Assembly: GCA_002423895.1 (NCBI GenBank)
Contig: DIOL01000016.1
Location: 1-52,105 of the forward strand
Direction of reading: 5' to 3'
Source of the DNA: Bacteroidales bacterium UBA5515
GTDB taxonomy: Bacteria > Bacteroidota > Bacteroidia > Bacteroidales > P3
Length of the DNA: 52,105 nt
Positions 15,525 through 24,400 of the stretch are shown here, in pieces. The notes under the pieces were generated by a model. It did no database searches. It saw nothing but the letters and a program-made list of their open reading frames with translations, and had not been told where the DNA came from. The translations under genes were made by a program, and so were the position numbers. Positions within the stretch are counted from its first letter, which is position 1; each line of letters begins with the position of its first letter.

Positions 15525-17969
15525 ATGACACGCAAATACAGACCAATAATCTTAATACTCACTTTCCTTTTCGTTTCAACACTTGCTTTCTCACAAGGCA
15601 AAACAGCACTTATTAAAGGTAAAATCACTAATGAAAAGAACGAAGGATTGGATTTGGTAAATGTTGGGATTATTAATCTTGATATAGCAATTGGAGCTAC
15701 AACTAATCAAAAAGGGGAATTTTCTTTTACTGTCCCAGCAAATAAGGATTTAGAACTGGCAATTTCTTATATTGGATATGCAACCAAGCTCTATAAGGTT
15801 AGACTTAAACCTAATGAAGTTAAGGAGATTAACTTTTCACTTATTCGTTCCAATACAACTCTAACAGAAATTGAAATAAAAGAAGATAATTCAAGAGCAG
15901 AAGGAATAACAAGAATAAAAACAGATTGGGCTAAGAATGTTGTAGGTCCAACCTCTGGAATTGAAGGTTTGATTAAAACTTTTGAAGGAGTCAGTTCTAA
16001 TAATGAGCTTTCTTCTCAATACTCTGTTCGTGGGGGAAATTATGATGAGAATTTGGTTTATGTTAATGATATTGAAATATTTCGTCCTTTCTTAATTCGT
16101 AGTGGACAACAGGAAGGATTGAGTTTTGTTAATTCTGAAATGGTAGGAGATATCTTATTTTCTTCTGGAGGTTTTGATGCAAAATATGGCGATAAACTTT
16201 CTTCAGTGTTGGATATTAAATATAAAAAGCCTCAAGACTTTTCAGGAAGTGCTTCAATCAGTCTTTTGGGAGGAAGTGCTCATCTTCAGGGTTTGATTGG
16301 CTCAAGAATGACATATCAGATAGGTTACAGAAACAAAACTAATAAATATATTCTTGGCTCATTGGATACAGAAGGAAGCTATTACCCTGTGTTTAATGAC
16401 CTTCAAGCATATTTGACTTACGATTTAAATGAAAAAACAGAAATAGCTTTTCTGGGTAACCTTGCAGATAATAAATATCAATTCATTCCTCGAACAAGGG
16501 AAACAACCTTTGGAAGCGTTTATCAATCCTATAAGCTGAAAGTATATTTTGATGGACAGGAATTAGATAGATTTTCTTCAATGTTTGGAGCATTAATGCT
16601 AACACATAATCCAAGTAAAAATCTTCAACTCAAACTTATAGCTTCTGCTTTTGGAACTGATGAAAAAGAATCCTACGATATTCAAGGTCAGTACTGGCTC
16701 TATGAAACTCAAATGGGTGAAACAGAGGCAGACAGTAATCTTTTTGACAGAGGAATAGGAACTTATATTGAACATGCAAGAAATCGTTTAGTTGCAAATA
16801 TTTACAATATTGAACATAAGGGATTGCGTTTTTATAAAAATGGACATCTTTCCTGGGGGTTAAAATATCAATATGAATTGATTAGCGATAGAATGAATGA
16901 ATGGAAGATGGTGGATTCGGCAGGAACACCAATTGGAACATTGCCTGATATTCCAGGAGAAATAAATCCGCAAAATCCTCCAATGCTACAAAATATCTAC
17001 AAGTCAGTTAATGATATATCATCATCAAGAATTTCTGCTTTTGCCCAAAGACAATGGATTTTTTATAAAAAAGAAGGAGAATGGTATTTTAATGCAGGTG
17101 CAAGAACTCAGTATTGGACATTCAACAATGAAGTTTTGTTTTCACCAAGAGCTTCAGTATCATTTAAGCCAAAATGGGAAAGGGATTGGTTATTCCGCTT
17201 TGCAAGTGGGGTTTATTCTCAATCGCCTTTCTTTAGGGAGTATAGAGATTTTGAAGGAAATATAAACCACGATATTCGTTCTCAGAAATCTGTTCATTTG
17301 GTACTTTCTTCCGATTATAACTTTAAAATGTTTGACAGACCTTTCAAACTTTTAGCTTCAGCATATTATAAATATCTTTGGGACTTGATACCTTATTCAA
17401 TTGATAATGTTAGAATTCGCTATTCAGCAGAGAATAATTCTAAAGGTTATGTATCAGGGATGGATGTTCGTTTGTTTGGAGAATTTATTGAAGGAATTGA
17501 TTCTTGGGTAACTATGTCATTGATGCAAACAAAAGAAGATATTAAAGGAGATAATCATGGATTTATACCTCGTCCAACTGACCAGTTATTCAATATGAAT
17601 GTAAGTTTTCAAGACTATGTTCCAAAAATGCCTTATCTAAGAGTTTATCTTAATTTCAATTTCGGTACAGGTTATCCTTTTGGCCCTCCAGGCTCAGAGA
17701 GATGGCAACAAAATTACAGAATGCCTTCTTATATGAGAGCAGATATTGCTTTCACTTTCAGAATAAAAGACGAGAATGCCAAATGGGCACAGAATAATTT
17801 TATGCGTCATTTAAAGAAGATTTGGCTTAATGTTGAATGGTTTAATGTCTTTGGCAACAATAATGTAATTTCTTATATGTGGATAGGTGACTATGATGGC
17901 CGTTATCATGGAGTACCCAACTACCTAACCCCGAGCCAAGTCAACGCCAAACTTACAATTGAGTTTTAA
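15525..17969 (+). CDS. TonB-dependent receptor with carboxypeptidase-like N-terminal domain
   Basis: An 814-residue outer-membrane beta-barrel. It has a signal peptide (MTRKYRPIILILTFLFVSTLAFSQ); a CarboxypepD_reg-like domain at about 28-115 (IKGKITNEKNEGLDLVNVGI, then NQKGEFSFTVP); a plug domain at about 120-235 with SQYSVRGGNYDENLVYVNDIEIFRP; and then barrel strands to the end (LTPSQVNAKLTIEF). The motif order and the KGYVSGMDVRLFGEF strand are typical of Bacteroidota TBDRs of the single-gene type; no SusD partner is adjacent. The substrate is unknown. It is followed 6 nt later by the convergent end of the membrane protein gene. An ECF sigma factor and a possible membrane regulator lie downstream on the other strand, a frequent association for regulated TBDRs, but the N-terminal signalling domain of FecA-type receptors is not evident. 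Confidence 0.92.
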   Translation: MTRKYRPIILILTFLFVSTLAFSQGKTALIKGKITNEKNEGLDLVNVGIINLDIAIGATTNQKGEFSFTVPANKDLELAISYIGYATKLYKVRLKPNEVKEINFSLIRSNTTLTEIEIKEDNSRAEGITRIKTDWAKNVVGPTSGIEGLIKTFEGVSSNNELSSQYSVRGGNYDENLVYVNDIEIFRPFLIRSGQQEGLSFVNSEMVGDILFSSGGFDAKYGDKLSSVLDIKYKKPQDFSGSASISLLGGSAHLQGLIGSRMTYQIGYRNKTNKYILGSLDTEGSYYPVFNDLQAYLTYDLNEKTEIAFLGNLADNKYQFIPRTRETTFGSVYQSYKLKVYFDGQELDRFSSMFGALMLTHNPSKNLQLKLIASAFGTDEKESYDIQGQYWLYETQMGETEADSNLFDRGIGTYIEHARNRLVANIYNIEHKGLRFYKNGHLSWGLKYQYELISDRMNEWKMVDSAGTPIGTLPDIPGEINPQNPPMLQNIYKSVNDISSSRISAFAQRQWIFYKKEGEWYFNAGARTQYWTFNNEVLFSPRASVSFKPKWERDWLFRFASGVYSQSPFFREYRDFEGNINHDIRSQKSVHLVLSSDYNFKMFDRPFKLLASAYYKYLWDLIPYSIDNVRIRYSAENNSKGYVSGMDVRLFGEFIEGIDSWVTMSLMQTKEDIKGDNHGFIPRPTDQLFNMNVSFQDYVPKMPYLRVYLNFNFGTGYPFGPPGSERWQQNYRMPSYMRADIAFTFRIKDENAKWAQNNFMRHLKKIWLNVEWFNVFGNNNVISYMWIGDYDGRYHGVPNYLTPSQVNAKLTIEF

Positions 17970-17975
17970 GGATTA

Positions 17976-18554
17976 CTATTCCTCTTTTTCAAACTCTTTT
18001 AATTCAGAAATACTTTTTTGGAGGTTTTTAATCTTGCCCATGTCCCATCTTACTATTAAAAAAGTAAAGACTAAAGCTCCTAAAAACATTAGTATAGTGA
18101 ACAATAATAATTTTGTGCTAAGTAAAGCTGGATTAAAAAGGATAAAGAAATATCCTAAATAAGGAATAATAAACACATAAGCACATATGTAACCATTAAT
18201 GGTGTTTTTACGATATTTAATTATTGTTTTTTCTGCACTTATCAAATCTTGATTATAATTTTTTGCTTTTAAAAGTATTCTATAATTGTAAATATCATAT
18301 ATCATAAAGATAAATACTGCAATTACTCCAATATAAAAATATGTTGTTACCTCAGGCATCGCGATAGTAAAATCTGAATAAATAACGAAAATTATTGCAA
18401 ATATACTTAATGCAAATCCTAACCAATTATATGAAATTAATCCTTTAAGTCTTTGATTAACTACATCATCCATTAGTTTTTTATTTATTATTTTTTGTTT
18501 TTCAACTTCTTTTGAAAGTATATCCCATTTTTGTTTTAATTCTTCAAGTTCCAT
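17976..18554 (-). CDS. Four-TM membrane protein, putative anti-sigma partner
   Basis: A 192-residue protein with an N-terminal cytoplasmic coiled-coil-like segment (MELEELKQKWDILSKEVEKQKIINKK), four membrane segments (about 43-63, 71-88, 118-140 and 146-168) and a C-terminal charged helix. It is the second gene of a two-gene unit with the ECF sigma factor 13 nt upstream. Small membrane proteins in this position in Bacteroidota often bind and inhibit the sigma factor. This one lacks the zinc anti-sigma HxxxCxxC motif, so the anti-sigma role is inferred from position only. Confidence 0.75.
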   Translation of the reverse strand: MELEELKQKWDILSKEVEKQKIINKKLMDDVVNQRLKGLISYNWLGFALSIFAIIFVIYSDFTIAMPEVTTYFYIGVIAVFIFMIYDIYNYRILLKAKNYNQDLISAEKTIIKYRKNTINGYICAYVFIIPYLGYFFILFNPALLSTKLLLFTILMFLGALVFTFLIVRWDMGKIKNLQKSISELKEFEKEE

Positions 18555-18567
18555 TTCTCTTAATTAT

Positions 18568-19047
18568 TTATTCGTTAGATAATTCTTTTAATTTATTCTT
18601 AATACGCATTAATTTCACAGCAACATTTGAACGTGTAAGCCCTGTTATCTCAGCAATTTCATCATAGTTTTTCTCTTCCAGCCATAACAAGATTAGCGTT
18701 TTCTCCATTTTCTCCAACCTGTTGATTAGTTTGTAGAGTTCTTCAATTTCTTGTTTATTAGCTTCAGAGTCTTCAAAAAGTGTAACATCGATTGAAAGAG
18801 GAGTTGTTGAGGGTTTACGTTTCTTTTTGCTTATAAAGGTTATGCAGGTGTTAAGGCTTACTTTGTAAATCCAGGTAGAAATCTTACTTTCACCTCTAAA
18901 CTTTGGATAGCTTCTCCAAAGACTGATTAATATCTCTTGATAATAGTCGTTTATCTCATCTTTATCTTGTGCGTAAACATAACAAACCTTATATATTACA
19001 GCCTTGTAGTTCTCAATTATTTCAGTAAATTCACTTTTTAGATTCAT
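18568..19047 (-). CDS. ECF-family RNA polymerase sigma factor
   Basis: A 159-residue sigma-70 factor of the ECF type. Region 2 is at about 10-75 (YKVCYVYAQDKDEINDYYQEILISLWRSYPKFRGESKISTWIYKVSLNTCI). Region 4 is at about 100-155 with a helix-turn-helix (NYDEIAEITGLTRSNVAVKLMRIKNKL). Length and the short linker are normal. It is transcribed with the membrane protein 13 nt downstream, from the -7 box at 19087-19080. The neighbouring T9SS plug and TonB-dependent receptor genes are possible targets: an ECF factor, SigP, controls T9SS genes in Porphyromonas. That link is speculative here. Confidence 0.92.
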   Translation of the reverse strand: MNLKSEFTEIIENYKAVIYKVCYVYAQDKDEINDYYQEILISLWRSYPKFRGESKISTWIYKVSLNTCITFISKKKRKPSTTPLSIDVTLFEDSEANKQEIEELYKLINRLEKMEKTLILLWLEEKNYDEIAEITGLTRSNVAVKLMRIKNKLKELSNE

Positions 19048-19079
19048 AAATTTGAAAGTAGTTTTGTTTATTAGTCGTC

Positions 19080-19087
19080 CAAAATTA
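19080..19087 (-). promoter_or_regulatory. Promoter -7 box for the sigma factor gene
   Basis: The minus strand reads TAATTTTG followed by GACGAC, matching TAnnTTTG 33 nt upstream of the ATG. TTTG words lie upstream, but not at an ideal spacing. Confidence 0.5.
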
Positions 19088-19142
19088 CAAAAAGTTACAA
19101 AAGGATTTAATTATTTTAATTTTAAATTAGTTGATTCGAAAA

Positions 19143-19247
19143 AAGTCAATCATAATTAAAAATAAGTCCCTTATATTTTCAAATATATCCCTTATATTTT
19201 GAAATATATCCCTTGTTTTTTTAATTATGTCCCGTTTATTTTCTTTT
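19143..19247. repeat. 21-nt-period repeat array C (5 units)
   Basis: Units start at 19143, 19164, 19185, 19206 and 19227. They begin AAGTCAATC, AAGTCCC, ATATCCC, ATATCCC and ATGTCCCG and share a CCCTTATATTTT core. The first unit's AATCATAATTAAAAAT word reappears (reverse complement) in array D near 28924-28947. The array sits in the divergent gap between the sigma factor and the M16 gene. Confidence 0.7.
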
Positions 19248-19295
19248 TTGACTTTCTTTTTTTTCTCTAAAACTTTAATTGATTAGTTTTTTCTT

Positions 19296-19303
19296 TATTT
19301 TTG
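19296..19303 (+). promoter_or_regulatory. Promoter -7 box for the M16 gene
   Basis: TATTTTTG followed by CATACTT matches TAnnTTTG. It lies downstream of an in-frame ATG at 19279 and so favours the later ATG at 19336 as the real start. Confidence 0.55.
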
Positions 19304-19335
19304 CATACTTATCAATAGAATATGGAGATTTATAT

Positions 19336-20610
19336 ATGAAAAATAATTTTAACTTTACTCTTCCTTCCTTAGAGGCTAAAAAATATGTTTTGGATAATGG
19401 CTTAAAAGTTTATTCTTTTGAGAATGACAGTATGGACTTAGTTAGGTTGGAGTTTTATTTTGAAAATGGGGGAGTTATAAATCAATCTCAAATCTATTCT
19501 TCTGTTGCTGCCAATTCGCTTATTTCGGAAGGTTCTTCCAAGCATTCTGCCATTGAAATTGCAAATATAATTGATTTTTATGGTGCCTTTATTGAAAAGA
19601 CTGTTGATAAGGAAACTTCAAGTGTGTGTTTCTATTTTTTGAATAAACATCAAGAAAATTTAATACCTTGCTTTGAAGAAATTATTAAAGACCCTGCATT
19701 CTCACAAACTGAACTGGATACATATCTTCAACGTCTTAGAAAACAGTTTTTGATTAATCAGCAAAAAACTGACCATCTGGCAAAGAACAATTTCTATGAG
19801 TTGATTTTTGGTAAGGAACATCCTTTCGGACAAATTGGAACTTTGGAAGATTTTGACTTATTAGAAAGAAAACATTTGGTTGATTTCTACAATTCATTTT
19901 ATTCGTCAAACAAATGTAGCATTATCCTTTCTGGAAATGTAGACGAAAGGTTGATTTCATTGCTTAATAGATATTTTGGAGCAAATGATTGGAAGGATAG
20001 GGGTGATATGAAGGAAAAAAGTTTAGTGTTTGGAGCTAATGAAAAACTAATAAAAACAATTGACCTTCCTTCTGCTGTTCAAGCCTCAATTAGAATTGGA
20101 TTTAAAACAATAAGCGTTAAGCATGAGGATTATATGAGCTTGTTAGTTTTAAATTGTTTGCTTGGTGGTTATTTTGGCTCTCGACTTATGTCTAATATTC
20201 GTGAAGATAAGGGGTATACTTATGGAATTAGTTCAATTTTATACTCGTTTAAAGATATTGGAGTGTTTTTGATTGGGGCTGATGTTAAGCAGGAAAACTG
20301 TCAAGATGCAATTGATGAAATTTATATTGAGATTGAGAAATTGCGAAACAATATGGTTGATGATATTGAATTACATAGGGTGAAGAACTATATGATGGGT
20401 AATGTTTTAAGGAGTTTGGATGGTAGTTTTGAACTTGCTGATAATTTCCGTCCTTTGTTGAAATTTGGTTTTGAAAATGATTACTATGAAAAATATCTAA
20501 GAGTTATAGCTCAAATTTCAAAAGAAGAAATTCTAACGTTGGCACAAAAATATCTAAATGTTAATCAAATGATTGAACTTAGAGTAGGTAATGCAACAAT
20601 AATAAAATAG
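19336..20610 (+). CDS. M16-family peptidase-like protein lacking the HxxEH zinc motif
   Basis: A 424-residue protein with the two-domain M16 (pitrilysin/processing peptidase) fold: YVLDNGLKVYSFEND, LEFYFENGGVINQ, the second-domain LVDFYNSFYSSNKCSIILSGNV, and the late GGYFGSRLMSNIREDKGYTYGISS. Where active members have HxxEH, this one reads ANSLISEGSSKHS, so the zinc ligands are missing and it is probably a non-catalytic subunit. The RYGY-like substrate motif (KGYTYGI) is kept. The ATG at 19336 is chosen because GGAG lies about 8 nt upstream and the promoter is at 19296. No signal peptide is seen. Such inactive proteins normally sit beside an active M16 partner; none is present here. Confidence 0.88.
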   Translation: MKNNFNFTLPSLEAKKYVLDNGLKVYSFENDSMDLVRLEFYFENGGVINQSQIYSSVAANSLISEGSSKHSAIEIANIIDFYGAFIEKTVDKETSSVCFYFLNKHQENLIPCFEEIIKDPAFSQTELDTYLQRLRKQFLINQQKTDHLAKNNFYELIFGKEHPFGQIGTLEDFDLLERKHLVDFYNSFYSSNKCSIILSGNVDERLISLLNRYFGANDWKDRGDMKEKSLVFGANEKLIKTIDLPSAVQASIRIGFKTISVKHEDYMSLLVLNCLLGGYFGSRLMSNIREDKGYTYGISSILYSFKDIGVFLIGADVKQENCQDAIDEIYIEIEKLRNNMVDDIELHRVKNYMMGNVLRSLDGSFELADNFRPLLKFGFENDYYEKYLRVIAQISKEEILTLAQKYLNVNQMIELRVGNATIIK

Positions 20611-20634
20611 ATTCGTTTTTATTTTACTAATAGT

Positions 20635-22650
20635 ATGAAAAGAATATTGTTAATAGTTTTATTACTCGCTTGTTCAAGCTTTGTTTTTGGACAAGTGCCT
20701 GATATTCTTTGCACTCAAGTAAATGAAGATGGCTCAACAACTATTTACTACAACACTGTTAATCCTCCCAATTTTGCAGAATATACAATTTCTTCCTTTA
20801 ATTCTACTTCAAATTCTTATGTTAGAATTGATGGAGTTACAAGTATATCTCAAAGCATTTACACAGATAATTCAATTGATAATAATTCCAATGCCAATCA
20901 AATAAAATACAGTGTATCATCAGGAGCTGCCAATGTTTCTTATGCCAACACTATGTATTTAACACTCACAAACCTTACCAACTCTTCTTTTAGGCTCAAA
21001 TGGACTTCTCCTCATCCTTCATCTTCTTCGCCATTAGTTGGTACAAATGGACAATCATATACAATTTATAGAATGTTTGCAAGCGAAGGACAATGGCAAC
21101 AAGTAGGCACTACTTTAGACACAATTTATATCGATAATTTTCTTTTGCGTTGTTCAGATACTGTAAGTTATAGAGTTGAATTGCCAAATATTTATGGATG
21201 TTCATCAGTTTCAAATGTAAAAAAAATAATTATTGGAGACCATGAAATTCCTTTAGAGCCAGTTTTGCTTTCATCCTCTGTTGATGTTTCTTCTCAATCT
21301 CTTAATTTAGAATGGACTCCTTCAATTTCACCTGATACTTGGGGATATATAATATGTATGGGTAATCCTTGTATTGCAATTGACACCATCTGGGGTTCAG
21401 AGCAAAGCACATATAATTGTTTAACTTGTAGTGTTGAGCAAATAAACTCTCTCGCAATGATGGCTTTTGATTCATGTTACAACACTTCTCTTAGAACAAA
21501 TCCTCATAATAATATTGTACTTTCTTATTCAAGAGAGGCTTGCAGTTCAAAAATTAATTTAAGCTGGTCTAAGTATTTGGCTGATCCAGTAAATGTTATT
21601 CTTTATGAAATATATGTAAGTCTTAATAATGGAGATTTCAATCTTTATCAAACATATAATCAAGATACAGTTTCATCTGTTTTTGTTGCTGACCCAAATA
21701 TTGTAAATTACTGTTTTTACATTAAAGCAACCTTAAGTAATGGACATCAAGTAAATTCCAATAAAGTTTGTACTTCTCAGTCACTTCCTAAGCAGGTTGA
21801 TTTTGCTTATATAAGAAGTAGTGTTGTTGATTTGGAAAATGAGAAAGTAGACTTGGAGTTTTATGTTGATGCTTCATTGCCAGTTAGAGGTTATGATTTA
21901 TATCGTTCTCCAAATAATATTGATTTTACATTAATAAAGACCTTTACTTATACAGGAAGTAATACATTCTCATTCACAGATAAACCACCAGTTACTTTAA
22001 ATAAGACAAACTACTTCTATAAACTCCACGTTCCCGATGAATGCGATTTGCTTTACACTCCTTCAAACACTGTTTCAACTATTAAGCTATCAATTGATGT
22101 TTCAAATCCAGATATTAATATTTTAACATGGAATCCTTTTATTGGCTGGGATGCTCTTGAAGGTTATGATATTTATCGTGTTGATGGCACAACTCCTCAG
22201 GGTTTCCCTCTTGATAATGTTCAATCAACCTCAAATAGATATGAGGATAATATATCTGCAATGGTTTCAACTTCCGATAAAATAACCTATTATATAATTG
22301 CAAAAGAAAGTGGAGCTTCTCCTGATGGAACTCTGACAGAATCACGCTCATCAACAGCTTCTGTTGTAAAAGAATCATTGGTTTTTGTGCCAAATTCATT
22401 TACACCTATGGAAAATGTAAATAATATATTCAAACCTTTCTGTTCATTCATACGTTTGGGTACATATCGTTTTAGAGTTTTCAATCGTAATGGAGAAATT
22501 CTTTTTGATACAAAAAACCCTGATGAAGGATGGGATGGAACATTTAAGGGGAAAAACTGCCCAACTGCCACCTATGTTTATAAGGTTGAATTTATTAATT
22601 CTCAAGGTGAGAAAATAAACAAAGCAGGAACGGTTAACTTAATTAACTAA
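20635..22650 (+). CDS. Secreted T9SS type-B cargo protein with FN3-like domains
   Basis: A 671-residue protein with a signal peptide (MKRILLIVLLLACSSFVFGQ), several fibronectin-III/Ig-like segments (for example FRLKWTSPHP, LNLEWTPSISPDTWGYI, INLSWSKY, ILTWNPFIGWDALEGYDIYRVDG) and a C-terminal gliding-motility-type (CHU_C, type B) sorting domain from about residue 580: VFVPNSFTPMENVNNIF, YRFRVFNRNGEILFDT, GWDGTFKGKNCPTATYVYKVEF. It would be exported by the type IX system and attached to the surface or released. The gene starts 24 nt after the M16-like gene and is followed 9 nt later by the ComB-like gene, an odd mixture for an operon. The binding target is unknown. Confidence 0.9.
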   Translation: MKRILLIVLLLACSSFVFGQVPDILCTQVNEDGSTTIYYNTVNPPNFAEYTISSFNSTSNSYVRIDGVTSISQSIYTDNSIDNNSNANQIKYSVSSGAANVSYANTMYLTLTNLTNSSFRLKWTSPHPSSSSPLVGTNGQSYTIYRMFASEGQWQQVGTTLDTIYIDNFLLRCSDTVSYRVELPNIYGCSSVSNVKKIIIGDHEIPLEPVLLSSSVDVSSQSLNLEWTPSISPDTWGYIICMGNPCIAIDTIWGSEQSTYNCLTCSVEQINSLAMMAFDSCYNTSLRTNPHNNIVLSYSREACSSKINLSWSKYLADPVNVILYEIYVSLNNGDFNLYQTYNQDTVSSVFVADPNIVNYCFYIKATLSNGHQVNSNKVCTSQSLPKQVDFAYIRSSVVDLENEKVDLEFYVDASLPVRGYDLYRSPNNIDFTLIKTFTYTGSNTFSFTDKPPVTLNKTNYFYKLHVPDECDLLYTPSNTVSTIKLSIDVSNPDINILTWNPFIGWDALEGYDIYRVDGTTPQGFPLDNVQSTSNRYEDNISAMVSTSDKITYYIIAKESGASPDGTLTESRSSTASVVKESLVFVPNSFTPMENVNNIFKPFCSFIRLGTYRFRVFNRNGEILFDTKNPDEGWDGTFKGKNCPTATYVYKVEFINSQGEKINKAGTVNLIN

Positions 22651-22659
22651 AAAATTACA

Positions 22660-23412
22660 ATGAAAAATAATCAAAGCTATAGAAAATTAGAAGTAATATT
22701 TACTCCTTCTCTTTTTGAGTATAGACAAATTAAAGAAAATTATATAGTTGTTATTGTTGATATTTTAAGAGCAACAACGTCCATTTGTACGGCTTTTGAA
22801 TGGGGTGTAAAATCAATGATTCCAGTTAAAACCATTCAAGAGGCAAAAGATTATAAGGATAAAGGATATATGGTTGCAGGAGAGAGATTGGAAGAAAGTT
22901 TTGAATTTGCTGATTTGGGTAATAGTGCATTAGAATTTATGACTCCAAAGATTAAAAATCAAGACATAGTGCATTCAACGACTAATGGAACAGTGGCAAT
23001 AACAATTGCTAAAGAAGGTATGCCGAATGAAATTCTTATTGGAGCCTTTTCGAACATAGATGCTTTAAGCGAATATTTAATTAAGAAAGAAGAAAATGTT
23101 TTGCTGCTTTGCTCTGGATGGAAGAATTGTTTCTGTATTGAAGACACTGTTTTTTGTGGTGCTTTAATTGAAAAACTTATGCAGTCAGATGATTTTATTA
23201 ATCATAACGATTCGGCTAATTGCAGTCTTGAATTGTGGTATGCTGCAAAAGATAATCTTGTGGGATATATGGAAAAAGCATCGCATTTTCATCGCTTAAG
23301 AAAACATAAAATGGATGATGTGTTTGATTATACATTCTCTTTCAACACAACAAAGGTTGTTCCGAAACTTTATGGAGATAGATTACAGAACGCATTAAAA
23401 GAAGAGAAATAA
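22660..23412 (+). CDS. comB: 2-phosphosulfolactate phosphatase family protein (ComB-like)
   Basis: A 250-residue protein with ComB-family motifs: VVIVDILRATTSICTAFEWG, the MVAGERLEESFEFADLGNSALEF segment, and HSTTNGTVAI, then LLCSGWKNCFCIEDTVFCGALIEKL. In methanogens ComB dephosphorylates phosphosulfolactate in coenzyme M synthesis. In bacteria the family is common without the rest of that pathway, and the substrate there is uncertain (sulfolactate metabolism is one option). It is cytoplasmic, without a signal peptide. It is tightly spaced with the upstream surface protein (9 nt) and the downstream metallohydrolase (8 nt). No ComA or ComC gene is seen in the window. Confidence 0.85.
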   Translation: MKNNQSYRKLEVIFTPSLFEYRQIKENYIVVIVDILRATTSICTAFEWGVKSMIPVKTIQEAKDYKDKGYMVAGERLEESFEFADLGNSALEFMTPKIKNQDIVHSTTNGTVAITIAKEGMPNEILIGAFSNIDALSEYLIKKEENVLLLCSGWKNCFCIEDTVFCGALIEKLMQSDDFINHNDSANCSLELWYAAKDNLVGYMEKASHFHRLRKHKMDDVFDYTFSFNTTKVVPKLYGDRLQNALKEEK

Positions 23413-23420
23413 ATAAAATT

Positions 23421-24116
23421 ATGGAAGCACAAAAGTTTGAGAAAGATATTATTAAGTCTGAGAAATCAGGGGGAAAGGATATTCAAATTACATTTATTAA
23501 GCATGCAAGTTTAATGATAGAATATTCTAATCAATTCATTTATGTTGACCCCGTTGGAGTGTTTTGCAATTTTGAAACTATGCCTAAGGCAGATTTTATT
23601 TTAATTACTCACGACCACTACGACCATTTCGATTCAAAAGCAATTCAAATCATAAGAAAACCTTCTACAAAAATTGTTGCAAACAAGCTTGTTATTGACG
23701 CATTGAATGAAGGTATTGCTTTAGCAAATAATGAAGATGTTTCTCTTTCTCAAGACATTCATGTTCTTGCTGTTGCTGCCTACAATACAACAGAAGGGAG
23801 AGATAAATTTCATCCTAAAATAATAAATAATGGCTATGTGTTAACAATAGATGAAACTGTAATTTATATTTCTGGAGATACGGAACACATAGATGAAATG
23901 AAAAAAATGGAAAATAAAATTGACATAGCTTTTCTTTCTGTCAATCAACCCTACACAATGACAATTGAACAAGCAACTAAAGCAACAAAAGATATTAAAC
24001 CCAAAATACTTTATCCATATCATTATGGACAAACTGAGCAAATAACACCAATTCACCAATTAATTCAAGCTCTTAAAGAAGAACAAGTTGAGGTAAGGAT
24101 TAGAAATATGGAGTAA
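23421..24116 (+). CDS. Metallo-beta-lactamase-fold hydrolase (UPF0173/UlaG-like)
   Basis: A 231-residue MBL-fold metal-dependent hydrolase. The key motifs are ITHDHYDHFDSKAI (HxHxDH-type metal site), ISGDTEHIDEM (conserved Asp ligand) and PYHYGQTEQ (late His). It has no signal peptide and belongs to the small cytoplasmic class related to UlaG/YtkL-type hydrolases; substrates of this class are usually not known. It is the last gene of the 19.3-24.1 kb run. The 284-nt gap that follows is AT-rich and holds only the next promoter. Confidence 0.88.
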   Translation: MEAQKFEKDIIKSEKSGGKDIQITFIKHASLMIEYSNQFIYVDPVGVFCNFETMPKADFILITHDHYDHFDSKAIQIIRKPSTKIVANKLVIDALNEGIALANNEDVSLSQDIHVLAVAAYNTTEGRDKFHPKIINNGYVLTIDETVIYISGDTEHIDEMKKMENKIDIAFLSVNQPYTMTIEQATKATKDIKPKILYPYHYGQTEQITPIHQLIQALKEEQVEVRIRNME

Positions 24117-24309
24117 CGCCTTATTATTTCATCTTTATAATTTCATATTCTATTTTTTCTGTCTTATAAATCTCATTTTTGCATTAAAAAAGGAATTATT
24201 TTCTATTTTTATTGGAATTTATTTTCTTTTTTCTTTGAAGATAAAATATAAATAATCAATGTATTAGCTATTTTATTTGAGTCTTTTGTAAAATAAATTT
24301 GTTAAAAAA

Positions 24310-24341
24310 TTTGTTCCAAGGGAAAATATGTTGTAGTTTTG
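24310..24341 (+). promoter_or_regulatory. Consensus promoter of the sulfur/thiol operon
   Basis: TTTG at 24310-24313, a 20-nt spacer and TAGTTTTG at 24334-24341 followed by CAGCG form the best complete Bacteroidota promoter in the window, 59 nt upstream of the fusion gene's ATG. The rest of 24117-24309 is AT-rich with nothing recognised. Confidence 0.75.
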
Positions 24342-24400
24342 CAGCGTTAAATAGAAAATATTAATTCAAGAAATAAAATAAACAATATAAAACTACAAAT

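Noticed and set aside
17959..18162. Plus-strand 67-codon frame after the TonB-dependent receptor
   Set aside because: It is antisense to the membrane protein gene that is co-transcribed with the sigma factor.
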